From Calvatia gigantea (lineage: Eukaryota; Basidiomycota; Agaricomycetes; Agaricales; Lycoperdaceae): a DNA stretch of 64,000 nucleotides. Under the pieces are notes generated by a model that was not told where the DNA came from, made no database searches, and saw nothing but the letters and a program-made list of their open reading frames with translations. The stretch is from NCBI GenBank assembly GCA_025093985.1, contig JACAAK010000004.1, forward strand, positions 3,534,001-3,598,000, read 5' to 3'. This document shows, one piece after another, positions 36,203-45,945 of the stretch; positions within the stretch are counted from its first letter, which is position 1, and the number at the start of each line of letters is the position of its first letter. Position numbers and translations under genes: made by a program.

Positions 36203-37231
36203 AGTTTAGTCTTCCCTGTATTTGGTTAGAATGGCTCTTTTTGCTTTTCGTCGTTCCTGTACTTATTTGCCGTTATGCTTTCGCGTTATGTATCGATCAC
36301 GTGACGTAACCAAGCGTGAAGGAGGGAATAATATTCCTAAGTGATGTTTCTGCAGAATCACCCGGAACCACGTGAGATGGACGAAGAAATGGATCTTGAG
36401 CTCTTCAGTCATCACATCGGTTGCCTTTCGTCCCTTAGGCGACTAAGAACGCAAGCCAATTTACTCCCCTCTGCTACACATTGGTCGTCAGCATTGCCAC
36501 AGTTCCTCCCTTGGGTGGACGTTTCGCGTGTCGCGCCTTCAGCTTCATTAAATTTCCAGATGAGGTTTAGGGCAGGCCGAACCGGAATCCAGGCTTAGGA
36601 TTCTCAGGAAGTTGAACAGGAACCCAGGATGTTCAGCCAAGATTCCACTTCAGTCCCAGTGGATTCCATTGGTGTTTTTGCCTCCCATCCCCATCGTCGA
36701 CTGTGACGTGTAGGCCCTGTGCTTCCTAGTCCCTCGATTGTGAAAAGCGTAATTCTCAAGCTGCGCCTCGAGTGCAGACAATCACAAAGACGCATCGCGG
36801 TGTGGATCATCGGTGAGCGAAAAATAATACACCTGATAAGGAAGGCAATGAATCCGGTGCCAGGCTACCGGCCCCCTCCGTCCAGAAGATACACCTGTGC
36901 TTTTTTAAGCCACATCATGTATACGCGGATGGCAATCATTAGAAGGTCGTTCACTGACACTGTGTCCCGAATCCCTTTTAAACTCGACTTTCCCCGCTTG
37001 GGTATCTCATCTACTGGCTTTACCTCCGGTTATTCATCATCATCTCTTCCCATCCCCTCAAGAACCGACAACCTACCCACCCACCTCCCTGCCTACCAAT
37101 GCCCCCCACCTTCTCGAGAGCATAACTTGAAAACCATTTACACGCAAAACACTACACTGTCTTCCACCTGCCGCTCTATATCCTCCAGCCACAGTTGAAT
37201 CTTCACCAATACAAGATCGGTCACTATTGCC
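36203..37231. other. Spacer between tandem copies
   Basis: Begins with the 3' flank shared by all copies (TTTAGTCTTCCCTGTATTTG) and ends with the shared 5' flank. Between about 36,310 and 36,780 is unshared sequence with short motif-free ORFs. Confidence 0.5.
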
Positions 37232-38115
37232 ATGCCCAAGCTGGCCAACCCAAAACAAGATAGGTGCGCCCTCTCTGCTTCCTAGTTGCAGAATCAGCTT
37301 GACCCATCGAAATCGCAGTTTTCTTCTATTGTTTAAAGATGTTGCTCTTCACGCTCTGCAAGTCGGGTGGATGGTTTTCCATTTATTCCTCCCTGCCATA
37401 TACCGTCTTGAGTATAAGCAGGAAATGTCTTTGCCGCTATTTGAAGGCCGGGTTCAAGGACACTACCAAATTTACTCGAAGATAGGCCAAGACTGGGCTA
37501 CCCGGGCTACACGTCTTCACGCCAATTGGATAGTCTTTCGAGATATCTCTGTGGTGTTCCTTGGGTATTATCAGTATTATGTTTCACTTGTTGCTTTTCC
37601 TGACGACATCGGCAATCATTAGTATCACGGCACCATACATGGGGATGTCCAAGGCAGTTACGTCTCCGATGACCTTTGCCTTGGGGTCATTATGCATTTT
37701 GTATTCTCTGGTGGGAAGCTTTATTGCTCATGTGTACATAGCCAACGGGGAGAACTTGCGCAAGCCGGCAGTGATTGATTATTGGCTTAAGGTAATGTAA
37801 TGGTGCAGTAGTCGTGAAATCGGTTCATGAGGCTGATACTGTAATTGCTTTCTACAGGCATCTGACAGCAGTTGCAGCTGTGGGCTGTGGTTGTGGACGA
37901 TTATCTCGCTTCCAGCGGCCTGGCTCATTCCATCCATATTGTCCTTCCTCGCGTTTATAGTCTCCGCCGCATGGGATGTCCCACAGGCAACATCCAATCA
38001 TTTATCTGTCTACAAAGCCCTTTTGCTCTCCGCAATAGCTTGGGCAATTGTCCACACTGTCATGATCATTGTAACTTGGCTAAAGATCAAAGATAGATCC
38101 AGTCTCGCGTTATAG
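37232..38115 (+). CDS. Four-exon membrane protein, copy 2 of tandem pair, unknown function
   Basis: Exons 37,232-37,263, 37,319-37,564, 37,623-37,791 and 37,858-38,115 have exactly the lengths of copy 1 and also join to 234 residues. The N-terminus differs most (MPKLANPKQD against MSRPVKPKKY), while the membrane segments are nearly the same (for example FALGSLCILYSLVGSFIAHV). Differences such as SLPAAWLIPSILSFLAFIV are mostly conservative, which suggests both copies are under constraint. Introns differ more than exons. Function is unknown; the sequence shows only an integral membrane protein with about four spans. Confidence 0.78.
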
Positions 38116-38332
38116 AGTTTAGTCCTCCCTGCATTGGCTTATACCGTCCTTTTTGCTTTTTGTCGTTCCTGTATTTATTTACCATTTTGCCTCACTCACG
38201 AATCGATCATGTGATGTTATGAAGCGAGTGTCCCTTGATCGGCCGGCATTGCGGAACCGGCGCCGGCAGCAACATGAGATTGACCTGGGGTGTTGGTTTC
38301 TCCCTTACCTGATTCCCTTCCCATCTGCCACA

Positions 38333-39818
38333 ATGCCAGCACCTGCTGTGTACATCCTCGCAGTGGTTGGAACCGTCGGTGCCGTCTTTGCCTTTCGTCA
38401 TGTAAGAATCTCCTAGTCCCATCGTCCCTAGACGGTTCCCTTTGATAAGTCGCACAGCTCTGACGCTGCTTTCCTCCAGTTTGTGTACGAACCTCACCTC
38501 GCACCCAAAATCGAACAATGGGCTGAAGAGTATATCGCACGCCGTCGAGCCCGACGCATGCAGCGGCAGGGTCCCATTCCGGTTCCTGCGTCAATCCCGC
38601 TCCGCAGGCGGCGGGGCAGTCGCAGCAGCCAATCCGACCCCACTCTGTCTGATTCAGATTCTGGTGACGATGCCAACCAGTCTGGTCCATCTAACAGGGG
38701 AGGAAACTCAAACCAGCCCTCTGGTTCTAGGAGGAATGGGAACGGTCGTAGCCCAAAGTTCGATGGTCACCTTGCTAGCGAGGTCAGCGAATGGAGGAGT
38801 AAAGTGGAACAAAATCGGACAGCGCCTGGTTTGAGACACCGCACAAATATCAATGCCTATGTTATGGATCAGGTTCGTTCCCTTCACCTCTGTGACAGCG
38901 GTCGACAGCTTACGACCGATAACTACGCAGCCGATCAACTCAATCCCGCACGCGGCAATGTCACCTACACATGTCATTGCTGATACCTCGGCCCCCACAA
39001 CGCCTTCTACGACCACAATTCCCAGCCGGTTGCCTTCACCTCCTCCACAAGTGTCGCCTATACAGTCTGGGAATAGTGATTCGACTTTACGTCTTTCTAC
39101 CAGTGGTCATGCCTCGTTGCCCGGGCCATCCCCCCTTTCGCAAGATCGCACACCGCCATCGGCTTCTCCTCGCGGGGCTTTTTCCCACCCAAACCTGGCG
39201 AGTCCATCCCAGAGCGCTAATATCGGCCCGGGCTACTCTCCTCCCGCCTCATCTTCGCCTATTCCCTCTCTTTCGCAGGCTTATCCTCAGGAGCTTGATC
39301 GAGAGCGAGGAGTCGAGCTTCTTTCCCCGCCCTCCTCAGGTACTTCGTCTCCCTTTTCAACCTTTTCCCCGTTCGTTGCCCCTCAAGCGCTCTCGCCGTT
39401 TGCTGCTGTTCAACCCCTGGATCATCCCACGTCCCCTGGAATTGATCCGTCGTCTCCAGGTGCCTTTTCTCGTACCTTGTCTCCGTCACAGCATATTGTC
39501 ACAAGCCCCACTCAGTCCAACTATCAGTCTCTCTCGGCTTCGCCAGGATTGGGTTCTTCTAACCTTTCCTCACCGGTTAACGTAGCCCGGGCGCCGCTGC
39601 GCTCGCCTTCTCCTCGTGGTGGCCTTTCATATCTTTCTTCTCCATCGCCAATCAACTTCGTTTCGCCCCCCACCGCCCTTTCTCCTCGCTCTCCACCGTC
39701 GGACATATCCGACATCGAGTTCGGGTCGGACATTGAGGTGCTTAGTGACCCAGGAAGTGACGGTAGTGACAGAAGCTGGGCCGGTATTTCTTCTGATGTC
39801 GGGTCTCAAACGCATTAA
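38333..39818 (+). CDS. Array gene 1 (type I): single-pass membrane protein with Ser/Pro-rich tail
   Basis: No known family recognised. Exons 38,333-38,401, 38,480-38,872 and 38,931-39,818, both introns phase 0, 449 residues. Exon 1 encodes MPAPAVYILAVVGTVGAVFA, a signal anchor or signal peptide. Exon 2 begins FVYEPHLAPKIEQWAEEYIA and then Arg-rich RRRARRMQRQ, followed by an acidic DSDSGDD, SGPSNRGG and the family motif VSEWRSKVEQ...LRHRTNINAY..DQ. Exon 3 is a long Ser/Pro/Thr-rich low-complexity tail ending with Asp/Ser-rich SDIEFGSDIEVLSDPGSDGS. The topology suggests a short outside N-terminus and a long disordered cytosolic or wall-facing tail; the orientation cannot be decided from sequence. 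It has the longest tail in the array. Confidence 0.75.
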
Positions 39819-40000
39819 GTCATTCGCAATTCAAACCCTGACTCGTTCAGAACAATCTGTTGCAACGTACACATTGTTCCTCACTTGTACTTTTTACTCC
39901 CTCTTTTCATCGACCTACACGCTCAATGTTCGATATTAGTATCTCGTGGCCCCTGTTGTCGATTTGTATACTACTATAGTTATCTTCAATCAACACTTGT

Positions 40001-40024
40001 GAAATATATCGAGGGCGCCGCATT
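40001..40024 (+). promoter_or_regulatory. Conserved upstream box of array gene 2
   Basis: ATCGAGGGCGCCGCATT begins about 100 bp before the ATG at 40,108; variant of the box before genes 5 and 6. It may be a promoter/5' UTR element or just residual homology from duplication. Confidence 0.45.
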
Positions 40025-40107
40025 CCGTAACCCCAAACTACAGCATTGCATGCCATCGGCCTCGAGTCCTCCTTCCTCCTTACCTTCTTCCTTTTTCGTT
40101 TGCCTCG

Positions 40108-41188
40108 ATGCCCCAACCCTCCAGTCGTGCAAAGGATATACACCGTACCGCAGCGGCAGTAGCAAGTCTTGGAACGATGGGATACTTTGGTATAGGCGTC
40201 TGCATCGGTGTCACAGCTTTTCTTGTCTACCGTGTAAGTGCTCATTGCGCAATAGCACGTTCCTAGACAGCCCGTACACACCTGACATTGTTGCCCTCCA
40301 GTATTTCTGTCCCTCAGACTCCACACAACAACAGCAGCAGACTCATGTCCCTGTCCCCGTCCCCGTCCCTGTCGCAATCTCTCCAAGTCCCGTCCAACGA
40401 TCGTCCAGCCATAACCACGACGATGACACAGCCAGCCCTGGTCCCTCCAACGGAACCTCTGCTCCTGATAGGTCGAATATGCAACCCAGTTCTGAGGATA
40501 CTGGCCACTCAAATGCGATCACCCAATGGAGAAACGAGGTCGAGCGCAGGACATCAACTTTTTTGAGGCACCGAACAAACCTCAACACATACCCTGTCGA
40601 TCAGGTGTGTAGATTGTTCAATACACCCAGTTAGTCTTAACTAACATAATCTTGAAGTCGACGGGCCCAAGCACAGGATTTTCGACCCCATCTACATATA
40701 CTACTTTGGATTCCTTGACTGATACAACTACGATCTCAAGCCGGCCTTCTTCACCAACTCCCCGAGCATCTCCAACACAATCAGTGAATGACGACCCGTC
40801 GTTGCTTTTATCGACCCCCTCACAAAAGCCACTATCGTCTCCTCCAACAATAGCCACTCCGTCTGGAGGTACCAATGCCGGGCCAGACCATATCGCGACT
40901 GTTCCTCGATATCTCGACCAGCTCATTGATCCTGGAACTCCACCATCCTCACCAAACTCCACTGCTCGTACCCCAACCCCGACGCAGTATATCCGGTCCC
41001 CCCCGGATGATGGGGCCCGCAGGCAAGCTGATTCGTCCTTTACCAGCAACGACCTCCCCACCCCCTCTCTACCATCAGAATTGGACATTGAATGGCCCAG
41101 TACCCTCCCCCCTGATTTTCCCCGTTTTGAGTTGCCTGGCTTTAGGCTCGGAGAGGATGCCGATATTCCCGGAGAATCGAGGGATTGA
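40108..41188 (+). CDS. Array gene 2 (type II): single-pass membrane protein with Ser/Pro-rich tail
   Basis: Exons 40,108-40,233, 40,302-40,604 and 40,658-41,188, phase-0 introns, 319 residues. Exon 1: MPQPSSRAKDIHRTAAAVAS leading into a helix (GYFGIGVCIGVTAFLVY). Exon 2: a polyglutamine run, alternating VPVPVPVPV, then HNHDDDTASPGPSN and the family motif ITQWRNEVER...LRHRTNLNTYPVDQ. Exon 3: a Ser/Pro-rich tail with GPDHIATVPRYLDQLIDPG and a C-terminal block LPSELDIEWPSTLPPDFPRF then ELPGF, shared with array gene 5. The conserved box (ATCGAGGGCGCCGCATT) lies about 100 bp upstream. Type II differs from type I in exon 1 and in lacking the YEPHLAPK segment. Function unknown. Confidence 0.75.
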
Positions 41189-41559
41189 TGGCAGTAGCAG
41201 ACGTTTGAGAGACTGCCGATGTCTGGCCTTAGACCCATCCAAGCTGAGTTACTCAGTGTTCGAAGTGTGATTCCCGTTTTGTGGCCTGGAATACGCATAT
41301 CCTTCGTGCATTCTGACCTGAACGCCTTGTACCCTCCCTCTTTCATCGATCCACACACTCAACGTTCAATCAAACGTTCAATGGTAGCTTTCACCGGGTT
41401 TGTTATGATGGTGTGGTCACTTTTGCACGTTCGTGTATTTGTGTATAGTTTTCAATCAATCATTGTAAGTGGTCCTCGTGGGCACCACATGTCGGTCCAT
41501 ACCACTCTAGAATGGCATGATCCCCTTTTTTCGTCTTCACTCCCTTCCCCGCCTACCAG
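41189..41559. other. Intergenic, array spacer 1
   Basis: Contains a block also found after array gene 1 and near 42,155: CTCTTTCATCGATCC(A)CACRCTCAAYGTTC-like sequence. This supports duplication of whole units including flanks. No ORF with a motif. Confidence 0.5.
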
Positions 41560-41873
41560 ATGTCAAAATACCGTAGGCATGCCCTCGTAACGGCAGCTGG
41601 TTTTTGGGCCGCAATAATCACTGCGCGGGTAAGTACCTCGCCTCTTCAAGTTCAACACAGGATGACAGGCTTGGACGGCTCACAAACCCCTGGCATCGGT
41701 ACCGTACATAGTATGTATGCGAGCCATATTTTGCGCCCGCGTTCAAGAAATGGGCGGAAAAGTGTGTTGTCCGTCGTCGTGCGGCGTACAGGCACTGCGA
41801 CAGCAGCCCATCCCAAAGCGACTCAGTGACCAAGGCAGTTGCATTGAAGATAGCGATAGCGGTTGGACTGTAA
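41560..41873 (+). pseudogene. Array gene 3 (type I), truncated copy
   Basis: Exon 1 (41,560-41,628) encodes MSKYRRHALVTAAGFWAAII then TAR with a GTAAGT donor. After an intron, exon 2 (41,712-41,873) gives YVCEPYFAPAFKKWAEK then CVVRRRA, clearly homologous to FVYEPHLAPKIEQWAEEYIA of array gene 1. The frame then ends at 41,871-41,873 after only 76 residues. The SEWR motif and the whole Ser/Pro tail are missing. Just downstream in another frame SCIEDSDSGWTVIYPD resembles the Asp/Ser-rich C-terminus of the family, so an internal deletion has joined exon 2 to tail sequence. It could in principle still make a short membrane peptide. Confidence 0.65.
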
Positions 41874-42384
41874 TTTATCCTGACACCCCTGGGTTTTTCC
41901 TTTAAACCCCTCGTGACCGGGATCCTGCTTCGCCCCGGATTGAAATGGTTAATCACGGACGTATTTCTTCTTGTTTTGTACTATTCCTACTTCCGTTAAC
42001 CTTGTGTATTTGACACTCATTGGTTATTTACCTCAGGCTCTGTATGGTTGCAGTTGTTGATCTATATAATGTGTATCAGTGGTTCCGGTTGGCAACAACT
42101 CACTTTTACCTTGTCCTTTCTTAAAAAAATCGTATTTATTGTCTTCGGGTCTTGATTCCTCTTTTCATCGGCCCGCATACTTCAACTCAATGTGTCGGTA
42201 TCTCCACAATTGTTCGTTGGAGTAACCTGCGGTCATCAATTTGTTTCCCGTTCACAACGTAACCACCATCTTTCCCGACTTTCCTCCCCAACAGGCGGGG
42301 GCTCTGGGTTACTCGCGTCGCTTAACTAACCTTCTTAATATCCATACTGTAAATTGGACTTTGTCCTCTCCGCGTTACCCGTGC
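41874..42384. other. Intergenic, within degenerate middle unit
   Basis: GGTTTTTCCTTTAAACC-like sequence at about 41,890 recurs near 44,910, between array genes 5 and 6. TTGTTGATCTATATAATGTG near 42,058 resembles the 5' flanks of array genes 2 and 5 (GTCGATTTGTATA). No ORF. Confidence 0.45.
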
Positions 42385-42805
42385 TTGAATCCCTCCCCGG
42401 CCCGGGACAAAAAGGCCGTGTCGTGGCGGTAATGGCAAGCCTCTGATTGAGGGAATATGGCGGTTGATGTTGGATGTTGTTTAAGGCCTGTCAGCCCACT
42501 TTTCCCATGGTGAGCACTCTCACATTAACAGAAGGTGCACTCGCTCCCCTCTAGTATTGGTCCGCCCCGGCGCCGTGCAGCAGCACACTCCCGTCCCGGA
42601 TTTTGCACCAGTCCTATCTTCACAGACAGGAGACAGGGAAAAAGTCGCAGTGGGACACGGAAACTGCGGCAGGTCTTCTGGTGTTAGGAACAATCACCGT
42701 CCTTCCAAATGTCGAGGGTCTCCCTGCATGCGCGGTTAGCGAGTGGAGGGGCGTAACATCTGGCTTGGGACGGCGCGCGAATACTAGCAACACCGACTTG
42801 TATGC
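42385..42805 (+). pseudogene. Array gene 4 (type II), decayed copy
   Basis: Nucleotide-level remnants in the right order. Exon 1-like GCGGTAATGGCAAGCCTCTG at about 42,427 parallels GCGGCAGTAGCAAGTCTTGG of array gene 2, but the ATG is lost and stops are present. After a CCCCTCTAG acceptor, TATTGGTCCGCCCCGGCGCC parallels the exon-2 start of array gene 6. CTGGTGTTAGGAACAATCAC parallels the SGSRRNG region. At 42,735 VSEWRGVTSGLGRRANTSNT is a recognisable SEWR/RHRTN motif. No continuous frame joins these parts. Confidence 0.65.
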
Positions 42806-43181
42806 CCTAATGTCCATCATCGTCAGGAGACTGCAACGAGGCCAGGACATTTCAAATAATTAATCTTTCCCATCTCTGCTTGATTCGCCACGCCTGTCCT
42901 TTTTTTTTTTTTGGCTCGTGAGCAGGTGCCCTCGTGTTCACTCCCGGTGGTGCATATGGACCACCGTTCTAACTCATCTACACGCCTGATACTCAACACC
43001 ACTACCCTGGGGTCTATTCCTTGATCATTGTCATGGCTGCCGCTGTCGATTTGTATACACGTATTGTTATCCTCATCTATGCTTGTGAATCACATCGAGG
43101 GTGCCGCATGTCATTACAGCAACATGCCACCGGCGTTGAATTGTTCTTCTGCCTACTTGCTTTCCCGCCCTATTTACAACA
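42806..43181. other. Intergenic, array spacer with upstream box of array gene 5
   Basis: Contains a poly-T tract at about 42,900-42,913 and the conserved box at 43,087-43,110. No gene. Confidence 0.5.
43087..43110 (+). promoter_or_regulatory. Conserved upstream box of array gene 5
   Basis: GAATCAC then ATCGAGGGTGCCGCATG, 95 bp before the ATG at 43,182; the 24 bases are identical to the box before gene 6. Confidence 0.5.
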
Positions 43182-44330
43182 ATGTCAGATTCGGATGTCT
43201 TTGCCATCCTGTTCGGCCTCGCCATCCTCGCCACTTTCGCCATCTTTGGTATCCTCGTCCTGGTTCGAGTTATCAGCTTCATTTCTGCCTGTGGGCGTGT
43301 AAGTATGCTACCTTTCCCAGCCCCACCAGCCATGGGTTATTGCGTATGACAGGCTATACAGCTCTAACACGTCCCTCCTCTAGGCTTTGTACGAAACCTA
43401 TCTCGCACCCAAATTGGAGCAATATGCAAGAGAGTATCTTGCTCATCGTTGCGCAGGACGCGTGCAACAGGCGGACCATATTCATGTCCCTGCATCTGTC
43501 CCTGCTTCAACGCATTCAACGCAGCAAGTACCTCCTGGCTCGAGGAGTGAGCGTCCCCGTGCAAGCGGGGCGAGCGAATGGAGAAATGAAGCAGAAAGCA
43601 GACGGACGCTCCCGACTTTGAGACACCGAACGAGTATCGATGCACGTCCTGCTAACCAGGTTTGTCCCCTTGCATATACGTGCCCAGCTGGCTTAACAGT
43701 GGACAACTGCAGTTGATAAATGTAAACCCAGAACTCCTGTCGCCACCCGCACCCATCAGTTTTAATTCCTCGGCCCATAAGATCGTGATACCGAGCAGGC
43801 CAGTCTCACCGACTCCTCAAATATCGCCGTTACAACCCTTCCCTCCATCGTCCCCCTCGCAAGTTAACATGGTGCTGGTAGCATCCACGATCAGCCGGCC
43901 CGAAGGTAATAATGTCGGGCCAGGTCACACCCCCGATGTCATTCATTATGTAGATCATTTCACGCCTGTAGCTCCCCCAACCCCACGGGATTTCATCCCC
44001 GGGACTTCATCTCCAGTGCAGCAGACTGTAACAAATACTTTGGACTCAGAATCCCGACTTCTCCCTGCTGCCAGTGAACCTGGATTCACCTCGCCCATCC
44101 TATTCTCTCCAGCTGATGGGACATACGAACGGGTTGGTTCATCCTCGTCCGGTGGTAATCTCACCGGTTTTTCGCTACCGTCGGAAATCGACCTTGCGTG
44201 GTCCAGTGCCCTCTCCCCCAGCTTTCCGCATTTTGAATTACCCAGTATCAAACGTAGTTCAGACGCTGATATTTCCGGTGACGTTGATCAACGTAGTGAA
44301 GGTAATGACAGGAGCTTGAGAGACTTTTGA
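43182..44330 (+). CDS. Array gene 5 (type I): single-pass membrane protein with Ser/Pro-rich tail
   Basis: Exons 43,182-43,298, 43,384-43,659 and 43,713-44,330, phase-0 introns, 336 residues. Exon 1 encodes a strongly hydrophobic helix (VFAILFGLAILATFAIFGIL). Exon 2 opens ALYETYLAPKLEQYAREYLA, homologous to array gene 1, and carries the family motif ASEWRNEAES...LRHRTSIDARPANQ. Exon 3 is Ser/Pro-rich and has GPGHTPDVIHYVDHFTP (parallel to GPDHIATVPRYLDQL in gene 2). Its C-terminus LPSEIDLAWSSALSPSFPHF then ELPS is shared with gene 2. The exon-2 spacer is shorter than in gene 1. Exon 3 of gene 5 resembles exon 3 of gene 2 more than that of gene 1, hinting at exchange between types. Function unknown. 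Confidence 0.75.
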
Positions 44331-45204
44331 TGCTTGTCCTCTTACCCGCCCGCATTGTACCACTTGCAATTCTGAGAGGAGTCTGTTTGGTGACTAGGAG
44401 TATACACATCTGTTATCACCCGCACCTATACTACTGTTCCCTTGACCTGCATTCGTAGTACTCAAAATGACGATACCAGCTGGGCCTATTTTGGCTGGGA
44501 CCGCTCTCCCCGATTTAATGGGCCCGCGCAACTATGCTCATTCAACTGGTGTTAATCGCCTCGTGGACGCCACATGTTGCCATAACCCGTCCAAGTACTA
44601 CGCTTACCTACTGCGGTTTCAAAAAACCGCCAACCTCCTCGTAGCACCAACTAGTTCTTAAACTGTATCTGTCGCCACCCGGACATGTACACCACCTCAG
44701 ATACCCAGAGTACGGAGGTTTGCCCACCCGGGCAACCTACGAAACGGCCAACATCGCTCTCATCCGGACTACGTAACATCACCTCATGTTTAATGTCACG
44801 AAAATGAACGGTGAATTGCCCGTCTTCGCCCACTGCGGTGCCGTTCTATGCCAAAGGAATTATGTGTGCGGTGGCGGTAGGCTGAGTTTTCCACCGGTAT
44901 CACCGGGTTTTCTCTTTAAACCTTTTGCGCCACCCCTCCCCAGCTTGAACTTCAGCTAATCATACACAAGCCTTTCCTGGTTTTGATTGTTCCTTCTTCG
45001 TGACTTTGGCTGTTTAGCGCTCATTTCCCGCATCTCCACGCTTACCTTATTGCTGTGGTTCTGCTATTGCTCACCTACCTGGTGCGCGTTCAGTGGTTGC
45101 GAATCACATCGAGGGTGCCGCATGTTGTTGCTGCGAATCACAGCCACATACCACTATTCTTAAGTCCTCCTTTCTTCCTACCCCTCGCCTTCCTCTCTGC
45201 CACG
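44331..45204. other. Intergenic between array genes 5 and 6
   Basis: The ORF at 44,467-44,661 has no family motif. GGGTTTTCTCTTTAAACC at about 44,908 matches sequence after array gene 3, so it is part of the repeat unit. The conserved upstream box of gene 6 lies at 45,101-45,124. Confidence 0.5.
45101..45124 (+). promoter_or_regulatory. Conserved upstream box of array gene 6
   Basis: GAATCAC then ATCGAGGGTGCCGCATG, 104 bp before the ATG at 45,205; identical over 24 bases to the box before gene 5. Confidence 0.5.
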
Positions 45205-45945
45205 ATGCCCGAACCCTCCTCTACGCCGAGAAAAATAGCTCAAGCCGCAGCGGCAGCAGCGACTCTTAGTTCAATACCGGTAGCATACGTTGTCGTTGGT
45301 GCTGCAATTGTTGGTGGCTGTCTCATCTACTATGTAAGTATTCGACGCCCAACAATGGGCTGTCCAAACAACTCATACATCTCTGACGTCGCCCTGCTTC
45401 AGTGTTGGTTTCGCCGCGAGCCTGTCCAACAGCGGGTTCCCACCCCCGCTCCTGTGTCAATGGACGGCGTCCAAGCACGCATCCCCGCACCACTCAGGCG
45501 ACGGGTGCAGCGGACAAACCGACCTCCTACCCACGACCAAGACGATAACGTGACCAACGCCGGCCCGTCCAACAGGCGCAGAATTTTCAGGATATTCTCT
45601 AATTCTAGGAGGGAAGGCCGCGGTCCTGAATCCGACGGCTCCCTTCTCAACACAGTCAGTGAATGGAGGACCGAGGAAGAACGAAACGCCATTTCAAGGC
45701 GCTTTGTGAATAACAACACTGATGCTACTGACCAGGTTTGTCCTCAAGTTTGTGATACTACTAGATCTGTTAATAACAGAAACTCTAAGTTGACCCAAAC
45801 GGATCAACAGCCTGCTATGTCATCTGCTATTCCCATTGGTTTTCAGTCTTCGCCTGGTGACAACCTATCCGAACTTGGTTCACCTTCACCAGCTGATTTT
45901 GCCTCACCTGGCCCATTATCTCCTCCCTATCTATTTCGCCCTTGA
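45205..45945 (+). CDS. Array gene 6 (type II): single-pass membrane protein, short tail
   Basis: Exons 45,205-45,333, 45,403-45,735 and 45,790-45,945, phase-0 introns, 205 residues; both introns are multiples of three. Exon 1: MPEPSSTPRKIAQAAAAAAT followed by a helix (VAYVVVGAAIVGGCLIYY). Exon 2: CWFRREPVQQRVPTPAPVS, HDQDDNVTNAGPSNRRR (as HNHDDDTASPGPSN in gene 2 and SGPSNRGG in gene 1), SRREGRGPESDGSLLNTVSE then WRTEEERN, with a divergent end RRFVNNNTDATDQ. Exon 3 is only about 50 residues, far shorter than in genes 1, 2 and 5, and stops after SPPYLFRP. Ser/Pro codons may continue beyond the stop after a further splice. Possibly truncated at the 3' end. Confidence 0.7.
   Translation: MPEPSSTPRKIAQAAAAAATLSSIPVAYVVVGAAIVGGCLIYYVSIRRPTMGCPNNSYISDVALLQCWFRREPVQQRVPTPAPVSMDGVQARIPAPLRRRVQRTNRPPTHDQDDNVTNAGPSNRRRIFRIFSNSRREGRGPESDGSLLNTVSEWRTEEERNAISRRFVNNNTDATDQVCPQVCDTTRSVNNRNSKLTQTDQQPAMSSAIPIGFQSSPGDNLSELGSPSPADFASPGPLSPPYLFRP

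Larger units (their letters stand above)
34955..38218 (+). repeat. Tandem duplication containing the two 234-aa genes
   Basis: Two direct repeat units, about 34,955-36,310 and 36,780-38,218, each with shared 5' flank, four exons and 3' flank ending near a GATCAYGTGAYGT-like sequence. The remnant at 34,713-34,898 is the end of a preceding unit. Confidence 0.75.
38333..45945 (+). repeat. Six-member paralogous array, apparently three repeats of a two-gene unit
   Basis: Order: type I (gene 1), type II (gene 2), type I (3, truncated), type II (4, decayed), type I (5), type II (6), all on one strand. All share phase-0 three-exon structure (membrane helix / motif exon / Ser-Pro tail). Flanking blocks repeat with the genes. 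Confidence 0.7.

Noticed and set aside
38200..38690. Minus-strand ORFs over array gene 1
   Set aside because: Antisense to exons 1-2 of a gene with conserved structure in paralogues; no motif.
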